A stretch of 64,000 bases of DNA from Sycon ciliatum (Eukaryota; Porifera; Calcarea; Leucosolenida; Sycettidae). The notes below the pieces were generated by a model. That model saw only the letters and a program-made list of their open reading frames with translations, was not told the DNA's origin and searched no databases. The stretch's first letter is position 1. Every line of letters begins with the position of its first letter. Position numbers and translations under genes: made by a program. The stretch covers positions 15,515,794 through 15,579,793 of the forward strand of contig NC_088647.1 in NCBI RefSeq assembly GCF_964019385.1, in the 5' to 3' direction. Shown piece after piece: positions 34,481-46,175 of this stretch.

Positions 34481-34799
34481 AGTCTTGGTGGATAATATAG
34501 CAAAGGCATCATCATTTCACCAAGAACAGCGAATTGCACTTCGAATTTTACTCCTCCGCTACTTACTGTTCATGCACTCCGACATACGAAAGAAACTTTT
34601 CTTCTTTTCTTCACCATGATCTTTCGCGGCCTCCTCATATCAAAAAAGAACACAAGTGGAGAACCACTGGGCTTGCAACAATATGAAGAAAAGAACACTT
34701 TTTTGATGCTATCCATGCGATAGCACCTTTCAATACTTCGTAATTCCAGAATGAGTTTTGTCATTACCGGTACAGCGATACCGGAAGTGTGAATTCTGT

Positions 34800-34975
34800 T
34801 CAGTTACAAGCCCATGCGCTTATATGTGAGGGGTGCGCGCGCTTATATGCGGATATACCGGGCCCATGCGCTTATATGCGGATATAGGCCCATGCGCTTC
34901 TATGCGGATATAGGCCCATGCGCTTCTATGCGGATATAGGCCCATGCGCTTACATGCGCTTGAATACGGTAAGCA
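34800..34975. repeat. Tandem repeat of about 26 bp, GCCCATGCGCTTMTATGCGG
   Basis: About five units of CCCATGCGCTTATATGCGGA plus TATAGG, degenerating at the ends and finishing in TACGGTAA, reminiscent of the TACCGTAAA MITE family. Confidence 0.75.
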
Positions 34976-35322
34976 CAATCGCTCACTGAAATTCCAATTA
35001 GTTACTAAATAATTAGTCTCCAAATTTTCGCTTCTTCGGTTTCATCAGGGAGTTTAATGTGCTGCATGTACTTGTAAACGTTAAATTTGGGAGGTCTTTT
35101 GAAAGACGAGGAAAAGAAAGAAGTTACCAGCCATCAAAGTACTGCAGTGGTGGGCTAATCACTCTTAGTTTCAGGGCCATAGGCACCATTTTAATAATGA
35201 CTGGTCCGAGTGGACATACCAGTTTCACCTTGAACACAGGCAGGTTGCGAACCCAGTGCATGTGTTGCTGTCACAGTACAGATAAACAGTTGGTTGCTAA
35301 AGTGAAGTTAGTATCAGCTTAC

Positions 35323-35631
35323 ATGGCAAGACAAGCAACCGAGCTGCTGCTGCAAACACACCAACGGCGTCCAGGCTATCGTTCCCATTGATGAACCCAT
35401 GGCACTCGTAACTACCCTCGTCCTCCGGACGCAAGTTATACAGGAGGAGGTGCGCACTCTGCCTAGCCGTGGTTGAGAAGCGAACAGCCCGTTCCATATC
35501 CACGTCGCCACCTTGCTTGGTCCAGGAGATATTCACAATGCTGTCTAGAGGCAAGTCGTTAAGAAAGCAGTCAAAGACGACGTATTCGGATTCCATACGG
35601 CTGGCACTCTGGGGAGACACAGTGATGCCAC
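35323..35631 (-). CDS. Immunoglobulin-like domain exon
   Basis: 309 bases, acceptor CCACAG, donor CCAT|GTAAGC, phase 1 at both ends, the classic one-exon Ig domain. The translation has the first Cys in strand B (VFDCFL), the core Trp (ISWTKQGG) and the strand E-F signature LYNLRPEDEGSYECHGF with the second Cys. A plausible upstream region (35766-35635) contains a hydrophobic stretch (LWICFSSYLLMVTLSVGF) that could be a signal anchor, but it abuts the acceptor. The product is probably a cell-surface or secreted Ig-superfamily protein. The downstream exons at 30.4-30.7 and 27.6-27.8 kb have the same phase. The fold is certain; the gene is unnamed. Confidence 0.75.
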
Positions 35632-35776
35632 CTGTGGCAAGCAGTTGGAATACATAAACCCAACAGATAATGTCACCATCAACAAGTAACTGCTAAAGCA
35701 TATCCAGAGTATTATGGGACCCAAACGGGAGCATCCCAGTGCGAATGCATGACCACTAACAAGCATGAGCTTTTAA

Positions 35777-36625
35777 AGGGGAAGTATACCCTAAAATCAA
35801 ATTTCACCAGTTGTAGTCTTCGGGGTGCTGAGTCGAATGGTCTTGGTCCGAGAAAGCTGAGACGCTCCCTTCCTACTTCGGAAGTACTTTATTCCCAATC
35901 GAACTCGCCACTTCCACCAAAACTGGGTGACTGTGCCTTACTGGATGGGGATTTGTATGCAAAAGTGCCATTTCGTTCTTATAAACGCACAGATAACAGC
36001 AATTGGCCCATAAGTTGTAGTCTTTTGGACGCCGAGTCGACTGGTTTTGGTCCGAGATCGCTGCAATGCAACGTTCGGCCCTTATTCCCAATCAAACATG
36101 GCTGAATACGCGGCCACGTGCTCACGTGTACACCAGTCACCTGGTCACTGTGCCTCCAAGCTATAACTTTCACACCAAGGTTCAACTCAAAGGTTCAACT
36201 CGAGTGACAGGAACGCGCCCAAACAGCCTGTAAGTTGTACGCTGAAGGCACGGTGACCAGGTGACTTGTGTACACGTGAGCATGTGGCCGCGTATTCAAC
36301 CATGTTCGATTGGGAATAAGGGCCGAACGCCGCATCGCAGCCCTCTTGGACCAAAGCCAGTCGACTCAGCATCCAAAAGACAACATACGGGCCAATGGCG
36401 GTCATCCGTGCTTCTATAAAACAAAAGGGCGCTTATTAGTGACATTTTGCATACAAATCCCCATCTAGTAGGGCGCAGTCACCCAATGTCGGTGGAAGTG
36501 GCGAGTTCGATTGGGAATAAAGGAGGAAGGGAGCGTCTCAGCAAGTTCCTCGGACCAAGACCATTCGACTCAGCACCCGGAAGACTACAACTGGTGAAAA
36601 TTAGATTTAAGGGTATACTTCCCCT
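35777..36625. mobile_element. 849-bp near-complete palindrome with TTAA target duplication
   Basis: Ends AGGGGAAGTATACCCT and AGGGTATACTTCCCCT are flanked by TTAA at 35773-35776 and 36626-36629. The two halves, about 420 bases each, are inverted copies throughout (for example GGTGCTGAGTCGAATGGTCT and its complement). TTAA duplication points to a piggyBac- or Kolobok-type non-autonomous element. Confidence 0.85.
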
Positions 36626-36679
36626 TTAACTTCCCCTTTAAGTTAAAACTCGTAGCTACGGTACTTTTAAAACAGTAAA

Positions 36680-36743
36680 ACCTGTGTAACCTGTGTAACC
36701 TGTGTAACCTGTGAAACCTGTGAAACCTGTGAAACCTGTGTAA
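36680..36743. repeat. 9-bp minisatellite ACCTGTGTA / ACCTGTGAA, seven copies
   Basis: Sits at the start of a DNA-transposon-like stretch (36650-36920) with words GGTCTCCTTATCC and CGCCTTAACCGG. Confidence 0.85.
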
Positions 36744-36929
36744 GCCGCCGGCCTCTCAAGGGACCTTACAAATGTGGTCCCCGTGTACAGGTGGTCTCCT
36801 TATCCAGGGTCATTTGGCTGGAAATAGCATCCCTTGGTCTCCCCTAGTTTCCGTGGTCTCCTGGGGTAGTTGGTTGCCTTATCAGAGTTGTCGCCTTAAC
36901 CGGTTTTGTTCTACTATAAGAATTGTTTG

Positions 36930-38033
36930 AGCACAGTGACACTATGTCAAGTGCAGCCAGTGCCACATTTCAAAACAGACTGCTGAAGACATTGACCATG
37001 GGTAATCACCAAGCGCAGCTGAACACTTACGACTGTCACCTTTAACAAGTGCACCAAGCTGCAAAGACGAAAACAGCACACACACATGCAAACAAAAGCT
37101 CGTGTTTGGGTGTGAAAAAAGAAGGCAGGATGGCATGGGCAAGAACTGATGCAGTTCAACAGATTCAAAGATGATCGTTGTTTCTACGAATCACTGAGAA
37201 GATCATAGATCTGATGATGAGATGAGAATCAAAGGTTAACCGTGGCGAAACTCTTGAAAGACTTGCGGCATGACTAACGTGCGTTTGCATGAACTCTCAA
37301 CAATGTTTGACTGAACTCTCGCGCAGTGCTGTTTCTTGATTGGCATTGCTGCCGTACAATCTACTGAAAACTGCGCCAGAATCCTGCAGTAGATGCAGGC
37401 AGCATGCGCTCAATAGTGTGTTTGAGGAAGCGGGCAAACTGCAGGCGCGTGCGCCGTATGGGTTCCTGGGTGCCCGGAACCCCCCCTTTTTTCGCTCAAA
37501 ATGCAGGATTTTGCTTCATTTTTTGAAAAATTTCCCGGGGGAGGCCCCCCCCCCGAACCCACCCCTTGAAGGGCACCGGCGCACGCGCCTGAACTGCATT
37601 GATTGAATGAAGACGCACAGCTCCCCACGTGTCTGGGCATAGTTCATTTGGAGCTGATTGGCGACTGCCCGCATTATCAGTTTGGTATCCACTCGTTTCT
37701 CATTGCTGGTGCTTTACAAGACGCCCAGGGGCATGCCGGGCAAACTTGCTTGTTGATGAAAACCAATGTCACCAATTCTGGAACAAGTGTGGTGCTTAGA
37801 AGTACAAGTAGCACACGTGATGAAATGACTATTTTTGGTAGGACATTGTCGTCAAGTATGAGCAATGGAACAACCCGTGGGACAACCCAAGGGGGGGGGG
37901 GAGAAAACCCAGGGGGACAGCCCGAGAAGGGGGGGGGGGGGCAACCTAGATTTTCAATTCACCCTTGTCACTGGCAAAGATATTGGACTTGCGATATAGG
38001 TCCACAGGTCACAACAAGACACATAGGAAGGAT
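36930..38033. other. Mostly repeat-derived, no resolved gene
   Basis: Includes a segment with GGTGCCCGGAACCCCCC and poly-C/poly-G (37470-37580). A long plus ORF from 37603 runs through poly-G and (CA)n tracts and is not credible as a whole. Confidence 0.4.
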
Positions 38034-38073
38034 GGGGGGGGGGGGGGGGGGGGGCAACGGTATGTTCAATCAC

Positions 38074-38177
38074 CTGGATGACAAAGAGAACGGCCAACAT
38101 CTTGAACACTTCCATAGCGTGTCCGATATTTGGCAAGAATCTCAGCTTTTGACGAGATCACCTCTACGCTATCCCAA
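38074..38177 (-). CDS. Candidate short exon, unknown protein
   Basis: Acceptor CTTGCAG after a T/G-rich tract, donor CATCCAG|GTGATT, 104 bases. The frame gives [20 protein letters not shown] followed by [15 protein letters not shown], well-mixed composition with charged residues. The exon enters in phase 2 and leaves in phase 1. No family is recognised and no partner exon is placed. Confidence 0.35.
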
Positions 38178-38188
38178 CTGCAAGAAAA

Positions 38189-38258
38189 CACACACATACA
38201 CACACACACATACACGCACATACACGCACACACACGCACATACACACACACACACGCG

Positions 38259-38299
<41 letters not shown>
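38189..38299. repeat. (CA)n microsatellite with TACA and CG interruptions
   Basis: Immediately upstream (minus sense) of the candidate exon at 38074-38177. It supplies a TG-rich tract rather than a normal polypyrimidine tract. Confidence 0.95.
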
Positions 38300-38961
38300 C
38301 TATAGCAACAACTACTGGTAACACAAAAACAAAAGCAGACAGTCAAAGGAATGAAATAGAATTACAACACTATGCAACAATACCAACCGTGCCAAGAACA
38401 GGACCGTTACCATGGCTACCTAAACCTACAACACATCGGAGGAAGTACACAGCTGCTCAATGAAATCCAGTCGAGTCACTTGCGCAGTCCTAGACGTGCG
38501 GACACTGGGCTGCGAAATGGTGCAAGGCGCATACTTGAGTGGCAGGACTGGATTTCATTGACTCTACATGGTATATGTTGTGTACGTATTACCAAGGAAT
38601 TAGGGTCGCAAGTAGGGCGTTGGCGCTGCAGGTCATGGTAGAGACTGACATGTACATACATAATGGGTAAGAGAAGCGACTGACTGGTTCAGCTCTGGGG
38701 CCCTGGTACTTGGGACTTGCGTAGGAGCGTTACATCATTGTACTGTCGGAGTGCACCGGTGCACCATGCAGAGCCGGCTAGCCCTGCTGCTACTCTCTCA
38801 TTGCTGCTTGGCACGCGTCTCCTTTTTGCTACGCGTACCTCACAGTGTCCATTTGGGACACACGAAAAAACGTGGCATGGGCAACTGACACTAGCCGGGC
38901 CGGACGAGCCGAAGTGCGTTGCTTTGTCGTCGAAACGCAATGGGCTGAGCCACCATGAGGC

Positions 38962-39285
38962 ATGACCGTGAACCAGTCAGTACCTCGCGTCGACATCGCC
39001 GCGATTGCCAAAACGGTTATTGGACGCTTGGAGACGAACACAGTTCCTCGATCAATTGCGTGGCTCTCTCTGCGGAACATATCCGCCGAGAGAGGCCACT
39101 GTCGAGTTTACGAGATGGCATGCTTCACCCCTCTGCCAAAGGTTGGACGACAGCGTCCATGCACCACTGGAGCATTCAGACGACGACGTTTCCGCTGGAG
39201 CTCCTCTGCTGATACTACGTCGCACTGCCTGACGCCAGTGACGGAGGAAGTCCTCGTTCCAGTGTTTAGCATTTTGCACAACTAA
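38962..39285 (+). CDS. 107-codon ORF, unrecognised
   Basis: Begins ATG ACC with mixed, fairly GC-rich third positions (IAAIAKTVIGRLETNTVP near the start) and ends TAA. Competing open frames exist on both strands, no domain is recognised and splice sites are unclear. Just upstream, an ATG at 38766 starts a 40-codon frame with a hydrophobic signal-like start (MQSRLALLLLSHCCLA). Confidence 0.25.
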   Translation: MTVNQSVPRVDIAAIAKTVIGRLETNTVPRSIAWLSLRNISAERGHCRVYEMACFTPLPKVGRQRPCTTGAFRRRRFRWSSSADTTSHCLTPVTEEVLVPVFSILHN

Positions 39286-39454
39286 CTACAATGTAGTAAC
39301 TAACTTCCACAAAGTGCCAACCATCGTGGCAGCTCAGTGCCGTAGAAATCTACGCCGCTGCAGAAGATGGGAAGTCTTGCGCTGTAACTCTCACACGAAC
39401 GCGCACCGAGACCACCAAAGATATGTTTACTTCGTGACCAAAATGATCATAATA

Positions 39455-39984
39455 CAGTCTGTATCGCCTATAAGGTTGGCGGCTATAGTAATATACCGGA
39501 TATAGTGATCAATTTCTCAAATTCATTTTCATTTGCCATAACTAAGTATACACAGTTATCGCGTATAGTAATAATCGTCTATAGTAATATATCGCCTATA
39601 GTGATCAAATTCGTATTTCAAAAGACCTCCATTACACTATTTTTGCATCGGTTATAGTGATTGATGTAGAACCAAGCGATGTCAGAGGAGAACAGGGTGT
39701 TACTTCTTCGTGAAGAACTTGTCCAGTGAGTGTTGTTTGGTGAGTTTTGCTTGTACAAGTTGCCAAAATATGCCTCCTTCATGAGGAAATCCTGATTTTG
39801 TGTGTCAGGAGCTACAGCCAGCTACATGACATTGTACATGTATGTAGTGCGTATGTGCACGGCGCGCGGAGTCGTTTGACACCCCACTCGCATACATTGC
39901 ATGCAGTATCGGTCATAGTAATATATCGCTTATAGTGATAAAATGCTCAAAATCAAACACCAACGCTATAGGCGATACTGACTG
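39455..39984. mobile_element. 530-bp TA-flanked DNA transposon, non-autonomous
   Basis: CAGTCTGTATCGCCTATAAG and CTATAGGCGATACTGACTG are inverted ends, with TA at 39453-39454 and 39985-39986. Subterminal repeats TATAGTAATATA and TATAGTGAT occur several times at both ends, a pattern common in pogo/Tigger-type elements. Confidence 0.85.
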
Positions 39985-40639
39985 TACAAAGCCCTCCACT
40001 CAGCTGCACAAGCATAAACCATGTAAACGCCAAGAGAAATAGCAGGCACTCTCACAACCGTGTTGTCCTTGAAACTAGCCGGCTGCTTCGACGGCTCTTT
40101 GCCTTTTAGTTTTATGACTCGTAGACCTTTTTTGCAAGACTAGACTTCGTAGATTCCGTATCTTTGATTTAGGCATACTACAATGATTGTAGATATCTAT
40201 ACTGGCTACGTGTGCGCCTACAACAACAACATCTTTGTCGTCAACGGCAGGATTGGCACCGTGGGAGCGGAGGCTCGAGGAACCTCACACGGCGGGCGGG
40301 CACTGCCCACTGGCCCCTATCGCGTCGCGAGTCGTGACTCGTCTGGCATTCCGTTTCTCTCACCTCGTCGTCACGTCAATATGGGATAAAGTAATACTAA
40401 TTAATTTATATTAGTTTAATATGCATGTACGTGTGGCAACTTTAGAGCGAACTAACTGTTACTTACAGCAATACTAATAGATTGTCTGCTTCACGCGCTT
40501 GTCTAAATTCTAGCACCATCTGTATGCATGTTCTAGCAGCACTGTGCGTTTCGTTCTTTGGGTATGCCACTTTTCTATGTAGAAAGTGCGCCACTTTTAC
40601 CCTATACAATTTTTAATATACTCATTCCTTTATCTGCTA
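39985..40639. other. No resolved gene
   Basis: A plus ORF at 40183-40389 (IYTGYVCAYNNNIFVVNGRI) is protein-like at its start but has no recognised domain. Confidence 0.3.
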
Positions 40640-40783
40640 TTCATTCGTTATCTACCTCCACTGAGGAGCTCTAAAATGAGGGAAACAGCTGTCTGGAGGA
40701 TATGGAGCATCTGAGGCGAAATCGCCTGTTTGTGGTGCGACGTTAAATAAACTTCTACAACAACAACAACAACAACAACATCT
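40640..40783 (+). mobile_element. 3' tail of a non-LTR retroelement
   Basis: Ends GTTAAATAAACTTCTACA followed by (CAA)n, the usual 3' terminus of CR1- or RTE-like LINEs or their SINE partners. There is no coding part. Confidence 0.45.
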
Positions 40784-40934
40784 ATCAAAAAACGAACTTC
40801 CACGCTATGGATTATGGTGTTGTGAATGTGCGCCAAGACCGCAGTGTGGAGAGGTGGACAGTTCAAAATACTACATTGTAGTAAGGCGAAACCATGTAAT
40901 AAGGAATAGTGTTATGATACTGTTATCCTATTAC

Positions 40935-42163
40935 AGTAAACCTGGTGTAAGCGATAGGCACCGGCGGATTATGCCGGCATAATTATTGGCATAATTTGGT
41001 GGTTGAAAATTTGGAGCATAATTTGGCATCCTTTCGGAGGTAGGAGCATAACTGCATGATTGTATCACAGTTCTAGTATATAGGCTACACAATTGTGTAC
41101 AATGCACCTGATCAGTGCTGGTGGTCTGCATAGCAAAGGGTTCGGAGTAGGCTCCGGCGGATTATGCTCGCGAAATAATGGAATTATGCTTTCAAGGATT
41201 CTCGCATTATGCTCGTAAAATCCTCATAATTATGCTTTGGTACCCGGGATATATATTCACTTTGTTGTACTTATGGAGCCTCAAAGTTCGGAAAATTGTG
41301 CTTTTTTCGTACTTGCAAGTTGCAAGTGGCCATAAGAACAACAAAATACATGAGTATCCCCATATCAAGGTGTCCATGCATATTAGAGATCAACATGGGA
41401 AAGAAAAACATAATTATTACTTCTTCTATTAACAAATTGATTTCTTTTGTACTTCAGTAAAAATATTATTTCATTGCCAAATTAGTTTGAGTTACCTTTG
41501 AAAATTATCAGGTTCAACTCACGGTCTTCGTAATCATCATACTCGTCCAACCGATGTCACCCTCACCCTGCGAATAATCAGCTCATCTCTTCTTCCGTAG
41601 CTCCACTTCTCCTTCCATCATGACCGAACATCAACTATACATCAATTTCGAGCAATATCGATAGCCTGCTGTCATATTATGACTGCTAAAATCCAGAGGT
41701 CATGACTTCGTAACATGCATAATGTACAAATGTAATGTACATGTACATGTACACGGAGTTTTGCGGACTACCCGCCACTACCTCGTCCGCCCCGGGATAC
41801 CTGCTGAAGGCTGATTCACTCGCATCTTCTGCTACATCATGTACTGCGTCAGTGTGAGAAAGAACTTTGAAGAAGACGAGTTCGAGCATACAATACTGTA
41901 TTGCCATGATTTCTACCCTGCTTTTCATTGAAAACACTATCTGCATGACCTCCGAACCCTTTACCATGCAGACCACCAGCACTGATCAGGTGCATTGTAT
42001 ACAATTGTATAGCCTACATACTAGAACTGTGGTATAATCGTGTAGTTATGCTCCTACCTCCGAAAGGATGCCAAATTATGCTCCAAATTTTCAACCACCA
42101 AATTATGCCAATAATTATGCCGGCATAATTCGCCGGTGCCTACTGTGTATTCGCTGGGTTTAA
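40935..42163. mobile_element. 1.2-kb element with ~200-bp TIRs (GGCACCGGCGGATTATGCC)
   Basis: The left arm (about 40956-41155) and right arm (about 41940-42141) are inverted copies through AATTTGGTGGTTGAAAATTT, GGAGGTAGGAGCATAA and TGATCAGTGCTGGTGGTCTG. The outermost bases (GTAAACCTGG versus CTGGGTTTAAAG) are weaker. A second GGCTCCGGCGGATTATGC copy lies just inside the left arm. No transposase. Confidence 0.75.
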
Positions 42164-43760
42164 AGTACTCCCACAATCAGAGACAAATCAGCTACTCAGC
42201 TACCTGTAGGTCGGTTAGGCGAGTGCCGGAGCAACAGTGTGTCATATACCACTCTGAAAAAGACTGCCTATTCGCCACTTTGTAATCATAGCATTGGAGG
42301 GCAATGCGCGCCATGATCTGGAAAGGTTTGAAGACACTACGTGATGTACAAGTCATGTACATCTAGCACCGTCTTGCCACCCGGTCTCCTCACTACGTTA
42401 TGAATCTACAGAGCAACCATTCATTTCGATCCGACGGGAGCCATCACTAGTGAAGGTGACCTACATCTAACGGTACAGTCATATTATTTGGAATACAGTA
42501 CTTTGCTCCACATATCTAAGGGCAGCTTTAACCTATTATACAGTCAGATACTTAGTAGTGCCACAACGAGGCACAAAACTGACAGGGATATTGAGACATT
42601 CAACGACTAAAGCATATACCGGGTAATAATAATACTACTACTACTACTATCATCGTGTTGAGAGAACGTCACTTACTCTGTCTTGGACTTCACTGCGAGC
42701 TGAGCGGGATTAGCACAAGTTTCTCGACCTCGGCAAAGGGAAGAAGAAGAGGAACGCACAAGCTCCCGTTTGTTCTCCTCGAACAGCCAAGAAGAAATGC
42801 ACCAGTAATACTGTGGACTGCTACTTATATACGAGTAATGGAGAGACTTTGCGTATTGCAGCAAGAGCGCGAGAGGTTAGGACGCCTGATGGTTGACTCC
42901 TTGTATGTAAGTAGCTTGCGCACTCAGCACGGCAATGGCGTCCGTAGTGGACTCCATCGAAGTAGGACAGTCGGCAATGGTACTTGGTACTGGATAAATC
43001 TCCACTGGGTCCTATTCTAACACCTAGGCAGAGCGTGTGGAGCATCTGGACATGTAATTGTTGCAACGAGTTGGGCGAAGGAGTCCAAAGTAACAGCGAA
43101 GATGTCCTGCAGGATATCTGGGTCCCGCAGTTCATGAGTCGAAAAAGTGAACTCGATCCATGAAAGATGCGAACCTAGTCTATGAGGCACTGCCTTAGCA
43201 CGAAGAAGTTCTGTAGCGGATCATCGTGATCTGTTTCTGGCATCACACAGCCCTGCTCGTGTTCTACCAATCACACACTCGTCCCACTTCTTCAATGTCT
43301 TTTTCCTTCGTCTGTTTGTTTAGTCTTTCAGCTCCTTTCTCCTCCTGCGCCCTCGTCATTCGTTGATTATAAGAAGTCAGAAAGAGTATAACGTTGTTTG
43401 CGTTGTCGTGTGGCGGGGCCATCAGGCGAAAACAACACTAGTTGTGTTTCAATCATTACAGACAATATGCAGAGCAGTAGGTCACGGAATACGCTATGTG
43501 GGAACGAAAAAATGGCTGCGGTGCTATGCTGACTGTCCCCAGTCTGACACAGCTACTGGTTACAAAATCAAATACAACCATGGCTTTCACAGCGTACAAT
43601 GCATTTTCATCTACTAGCAATTATTGAAGTGATATCTATTCATTCCTGAAGAATCATTGCCGAAATCGCAACCACTATTTCGTATTATTTGATATCTATC
43701 AACTTCAAAATAATTATTGATGACTGGATATCCTGGTTTGTCATGCCATTTTACAAAATT
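42164..43760. other. Unresolved region with possible small exons
   Basis: A (ACT)n tract lies near 42630. A plus frame ending at TTGTAT|GTAAGT (42906) and a plus ORF at 43363-43617 with a CATTACAG acceptor (RYVGTKKWLRCYADC) are protein-like, but they cannot be joined or named. Confidence 0.3.
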
Positions 43761-44440
43761 GTTTAAAAAAAGGTAGGGCTGAAACAATTATACCGAATAC
43801 TCGAGTACTCGCTCTCGGTTTTTCAAAAATAATCGTACTCGGAATAAATCAGAGAACTCGTTCATACATGGTACATGCATTTACCACAGATGTCTGCAGT
43901 TTCAGAGCAGCAGTCGGCAGATATTGATGTGCAGACTGTGTGGTGAACATTTGTTCACGAGTAGAGAGAGCCAAAATGACCCACCAACCAATATACCCGA
44001 GAAAAATGACTGCTACTCGCTTCGATCAGGGTTGTATCATGTGATTTTAAGGCCCTTGGTGTGCAATTTTTAGGTGATGAAGAATACTCGAATATTCGAT
44101 CGGAGAAAATCAGAGTACTCGAACTCGGGATCCCAGTGCCAACTTTCACCCCTAAAAAAAGGACACGCCCTGCAATTGAATACTAAGAGTACAGAACAGT
44201 GTTGCCTCAGGCTGATGATTGCGTGAGTATGAAACTTGAAGTAGCAGCAAACAAGCCTTGATTGTCCTCGTTGTGTTCTGTTCTGCATTACGCTCTGCCT
44301 CCGCGGTGTTGAGCACTGTCAGCACTCTGGGTACATCCTCCGGTGAATACTGACAAAGTTGTTTAAAAAAAGGACACACCCTGCAATTGAATACTGAGAG
44401 TACACGTGTACTGAGAATGTAGGACATGATTGCAGACACT
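43761..44440. repeat. Duplicated segment with AAAAAAAGGACACRCCCTGCA
   Basis: The word AAAAAAAGGACACGCCCTGC and about 45 following bases (CAATTGAATACTRAGAGTAC) occur at about 44153 and 44367. Upstream, TACTCG-rich stretches (43795-43860, 44085-44125) form loose inverted repeats. Confidence 0.6.
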
Positions 44441-45020
44441 TTCTAAAGAGGGCTCATCCTCATTTTTAGACTCAACGGGTACGAAGGATAGCACGTCCAC
44501 GTGTCGCACTTGATTTGGTGAAGCTTTTCTAAAAGTTGCTAAAACACGGCAATATACAACCATGTTTAAGTTAAAACAAGCCAAATCGCCTCGTATGATG
44601 ATGAGCTGGGTAAGAAAACCGGTGAAATGGGGACAGTCCTGAGCTGACAGCTCTCTTGTTTCACACCAGTAGCAGAAGGTTTCTTTGAATAGGAGGGGAA
44701 CATTTATAGGTGACAGCATCACTCCACAATCTGTTCAGATCATCATAAGAGTGTTCTTGATTTATAACCAACCCGCCAACCCACACTTCCTACATTGCTA
44801 CCATACCAAATGCAGTTGCGCAAGTTTTATTGATGGGTGCAGCACAACACATGACAACAAGGAGAAAAACGAAAGCAAAAATAGAATAGAGACAGGAATT
44901 GAGTTTCGCAAAGCCCCAGCCGGCAGATAATATCTAGCATTGACGTATTAAACTGCAATAAAAACACGAGTAAATAGCTGCTTGCCTGTTCGATTTGGTA
45001 AAGGCTGGTACGAGATACAA

Positions 45021-45420
45021 TCATGTACATGTACATGTATGAGCTAAAGACAAAGGTAAGTGAAAGTAGTGAAAAGTTGTGCAGCGTGAATGCGTTGGGG
45101 AGCACACAGGGGGGGGGGGGGGGGGGGGGGGGAGGGGGTATGTACATGGCGTAGGCATACCGGAGAGCGAAGCACCATGTTTGAAAGTGAGTTTGCGAAG
45201 CTCATTATTGAAAATAATAATGGATGGTTCTGCAGTTAGTCTTGGTGGGAGGCAGTTCCATAAGAAGGAGGTTTGGAAGAGAAACAACGATTTTGATGTG
45301 GTCTTTGCTTTAGGGAGAACAATTTTGTTTGGGCGTCTCGCACTCTGCGTGATATTGAAATGGAATGAAGCTAGGGAACGTCGATACTTGAAAATAAATT
45401 TGTGCATGGCAACTTAGCTT
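45021..45420 (-). pseudogene. LINE 3'-terminal coding remnant
   Basis: The minus-strand frame contains LPKAKTTSKSLFLFQTSFLW followed by NCLPPRL, matching the conserved post-reverse-transcriptase C-terminal motif of many non-LTR retrotransposons (R-x-R-T ... F ... WN-LP). It is 5' truncated and disrupted by a poly-G (minus poly-C) tract at 45110-45140. Confidence 0.6.
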
Positions 45421-45477
45421 AAAAACTGCCTGCGGTAAAGAAGGGATTTGAATGTTTAGCTTTTTATCCTTATAATT

Positions 45478-45668
45478 TATATCCTCTACTTATGAGGTCA
45501 AACGCGCATGTATAGCACACAATGAACACCCAACCTGGTATGTACACACCTAGTACCTACGGCCCTACATTATACTGTAGACTAGTGTAGTACAGAGCTT
45601 CGTTCATCTGTACAACGGTCAGGCCATATCTTCACCAACTGGCGTTGCTTCCGTCCTCAGATATTCGA
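45478..45668. repeat. Direct repeat, copy A (partner 46558-46748)
   Basis: Shares ATATCCTCTACTTATGAGGT, GCACACAATGAACACCCAAC, CATCTGTACAACGGT and CAACTGGCGTTGCTTCCGTC with copy B. The middle part (ACACAATGAACACCCAACCG) is also found in both 26-31 kb duplication units. Relative to copy B, the exon part has an extra A (ATATTCGAA) that would shift its frame. Confidence 0.85.
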
Positions 45669-45980
45669 ACTATGCACAGTGAAGGGATAATTGTATGTAC
45701 ACGACCAAGGATAAGAGGTTATGCGATACACGTCATATAGTATATTTGCCACCCCAAATTCTTCTATATAAGGGGTTTCTGTACCCGCTTTGGGCATTTT
45801 GTCACACCAACTGGCTCCTACATGTATATATGGTGGATTTGACGTTATCGCATAACCTCTTGGGCAAAGTTGCCATTTTTGGGAGCAACTACATGTACAT
45901 ACATGATATAACCTAACACTGGTTAAAAACCAGTATTAGATCAACCTTGTTATAGTTCACGCAATTGTTAGATTGACAGC

Positions 45981-46175
45981 ATGAAACAAGTGGTGAAGGC
46001 CTACCCATATGCCATGGCCACGTCGGGACATCACCAACCCCGTCTACAGAGAGCACCTTCTCGCGACAGTGTCATGGTGATGACAAAAAAACTGTTGACA
46101 GTTGACGAGCTGAGAGAAGGACGCCATGGGCAGAAGTTGGAAGAAAAAAGAAAAAGAAGTCTTTCTACAAGTTAA
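45981..46175 (+). CDS. 64-codon ORF between inverted repeats, unrecognised
   Basis: ATG start, basic C-terminus (KLEEKRKRSLSTS) and an internal TKKLLTVDELREGRHG. It is bracketed by a 30-base inverted repeat (CAATTGTTAGATTGACAGCA at about 45964 and its complement at about 46364-46390). It may be part of a small mobile element. Confidence 0.25.
   Translation: MKQVVKAYPYAMATSGHHQPRLQRAPSRDSVMVMTKKLLTVDELREGRHGQKLEEKRKRSLSTS

Noticed and set aside
37603-38463. 286-codon plus ORF
   Set aside because: Crosses poly-G and (CA)n tracts, overlaps a better minus-strand exon and lacks any domain.
42821-43135. DSL-domain-like motif (YFDGVHYGRHC) on the minus strand
   Set aside because: Cys spacing is incomplete and a strong plus-strand GTAAGT donor lies within the same stretch.
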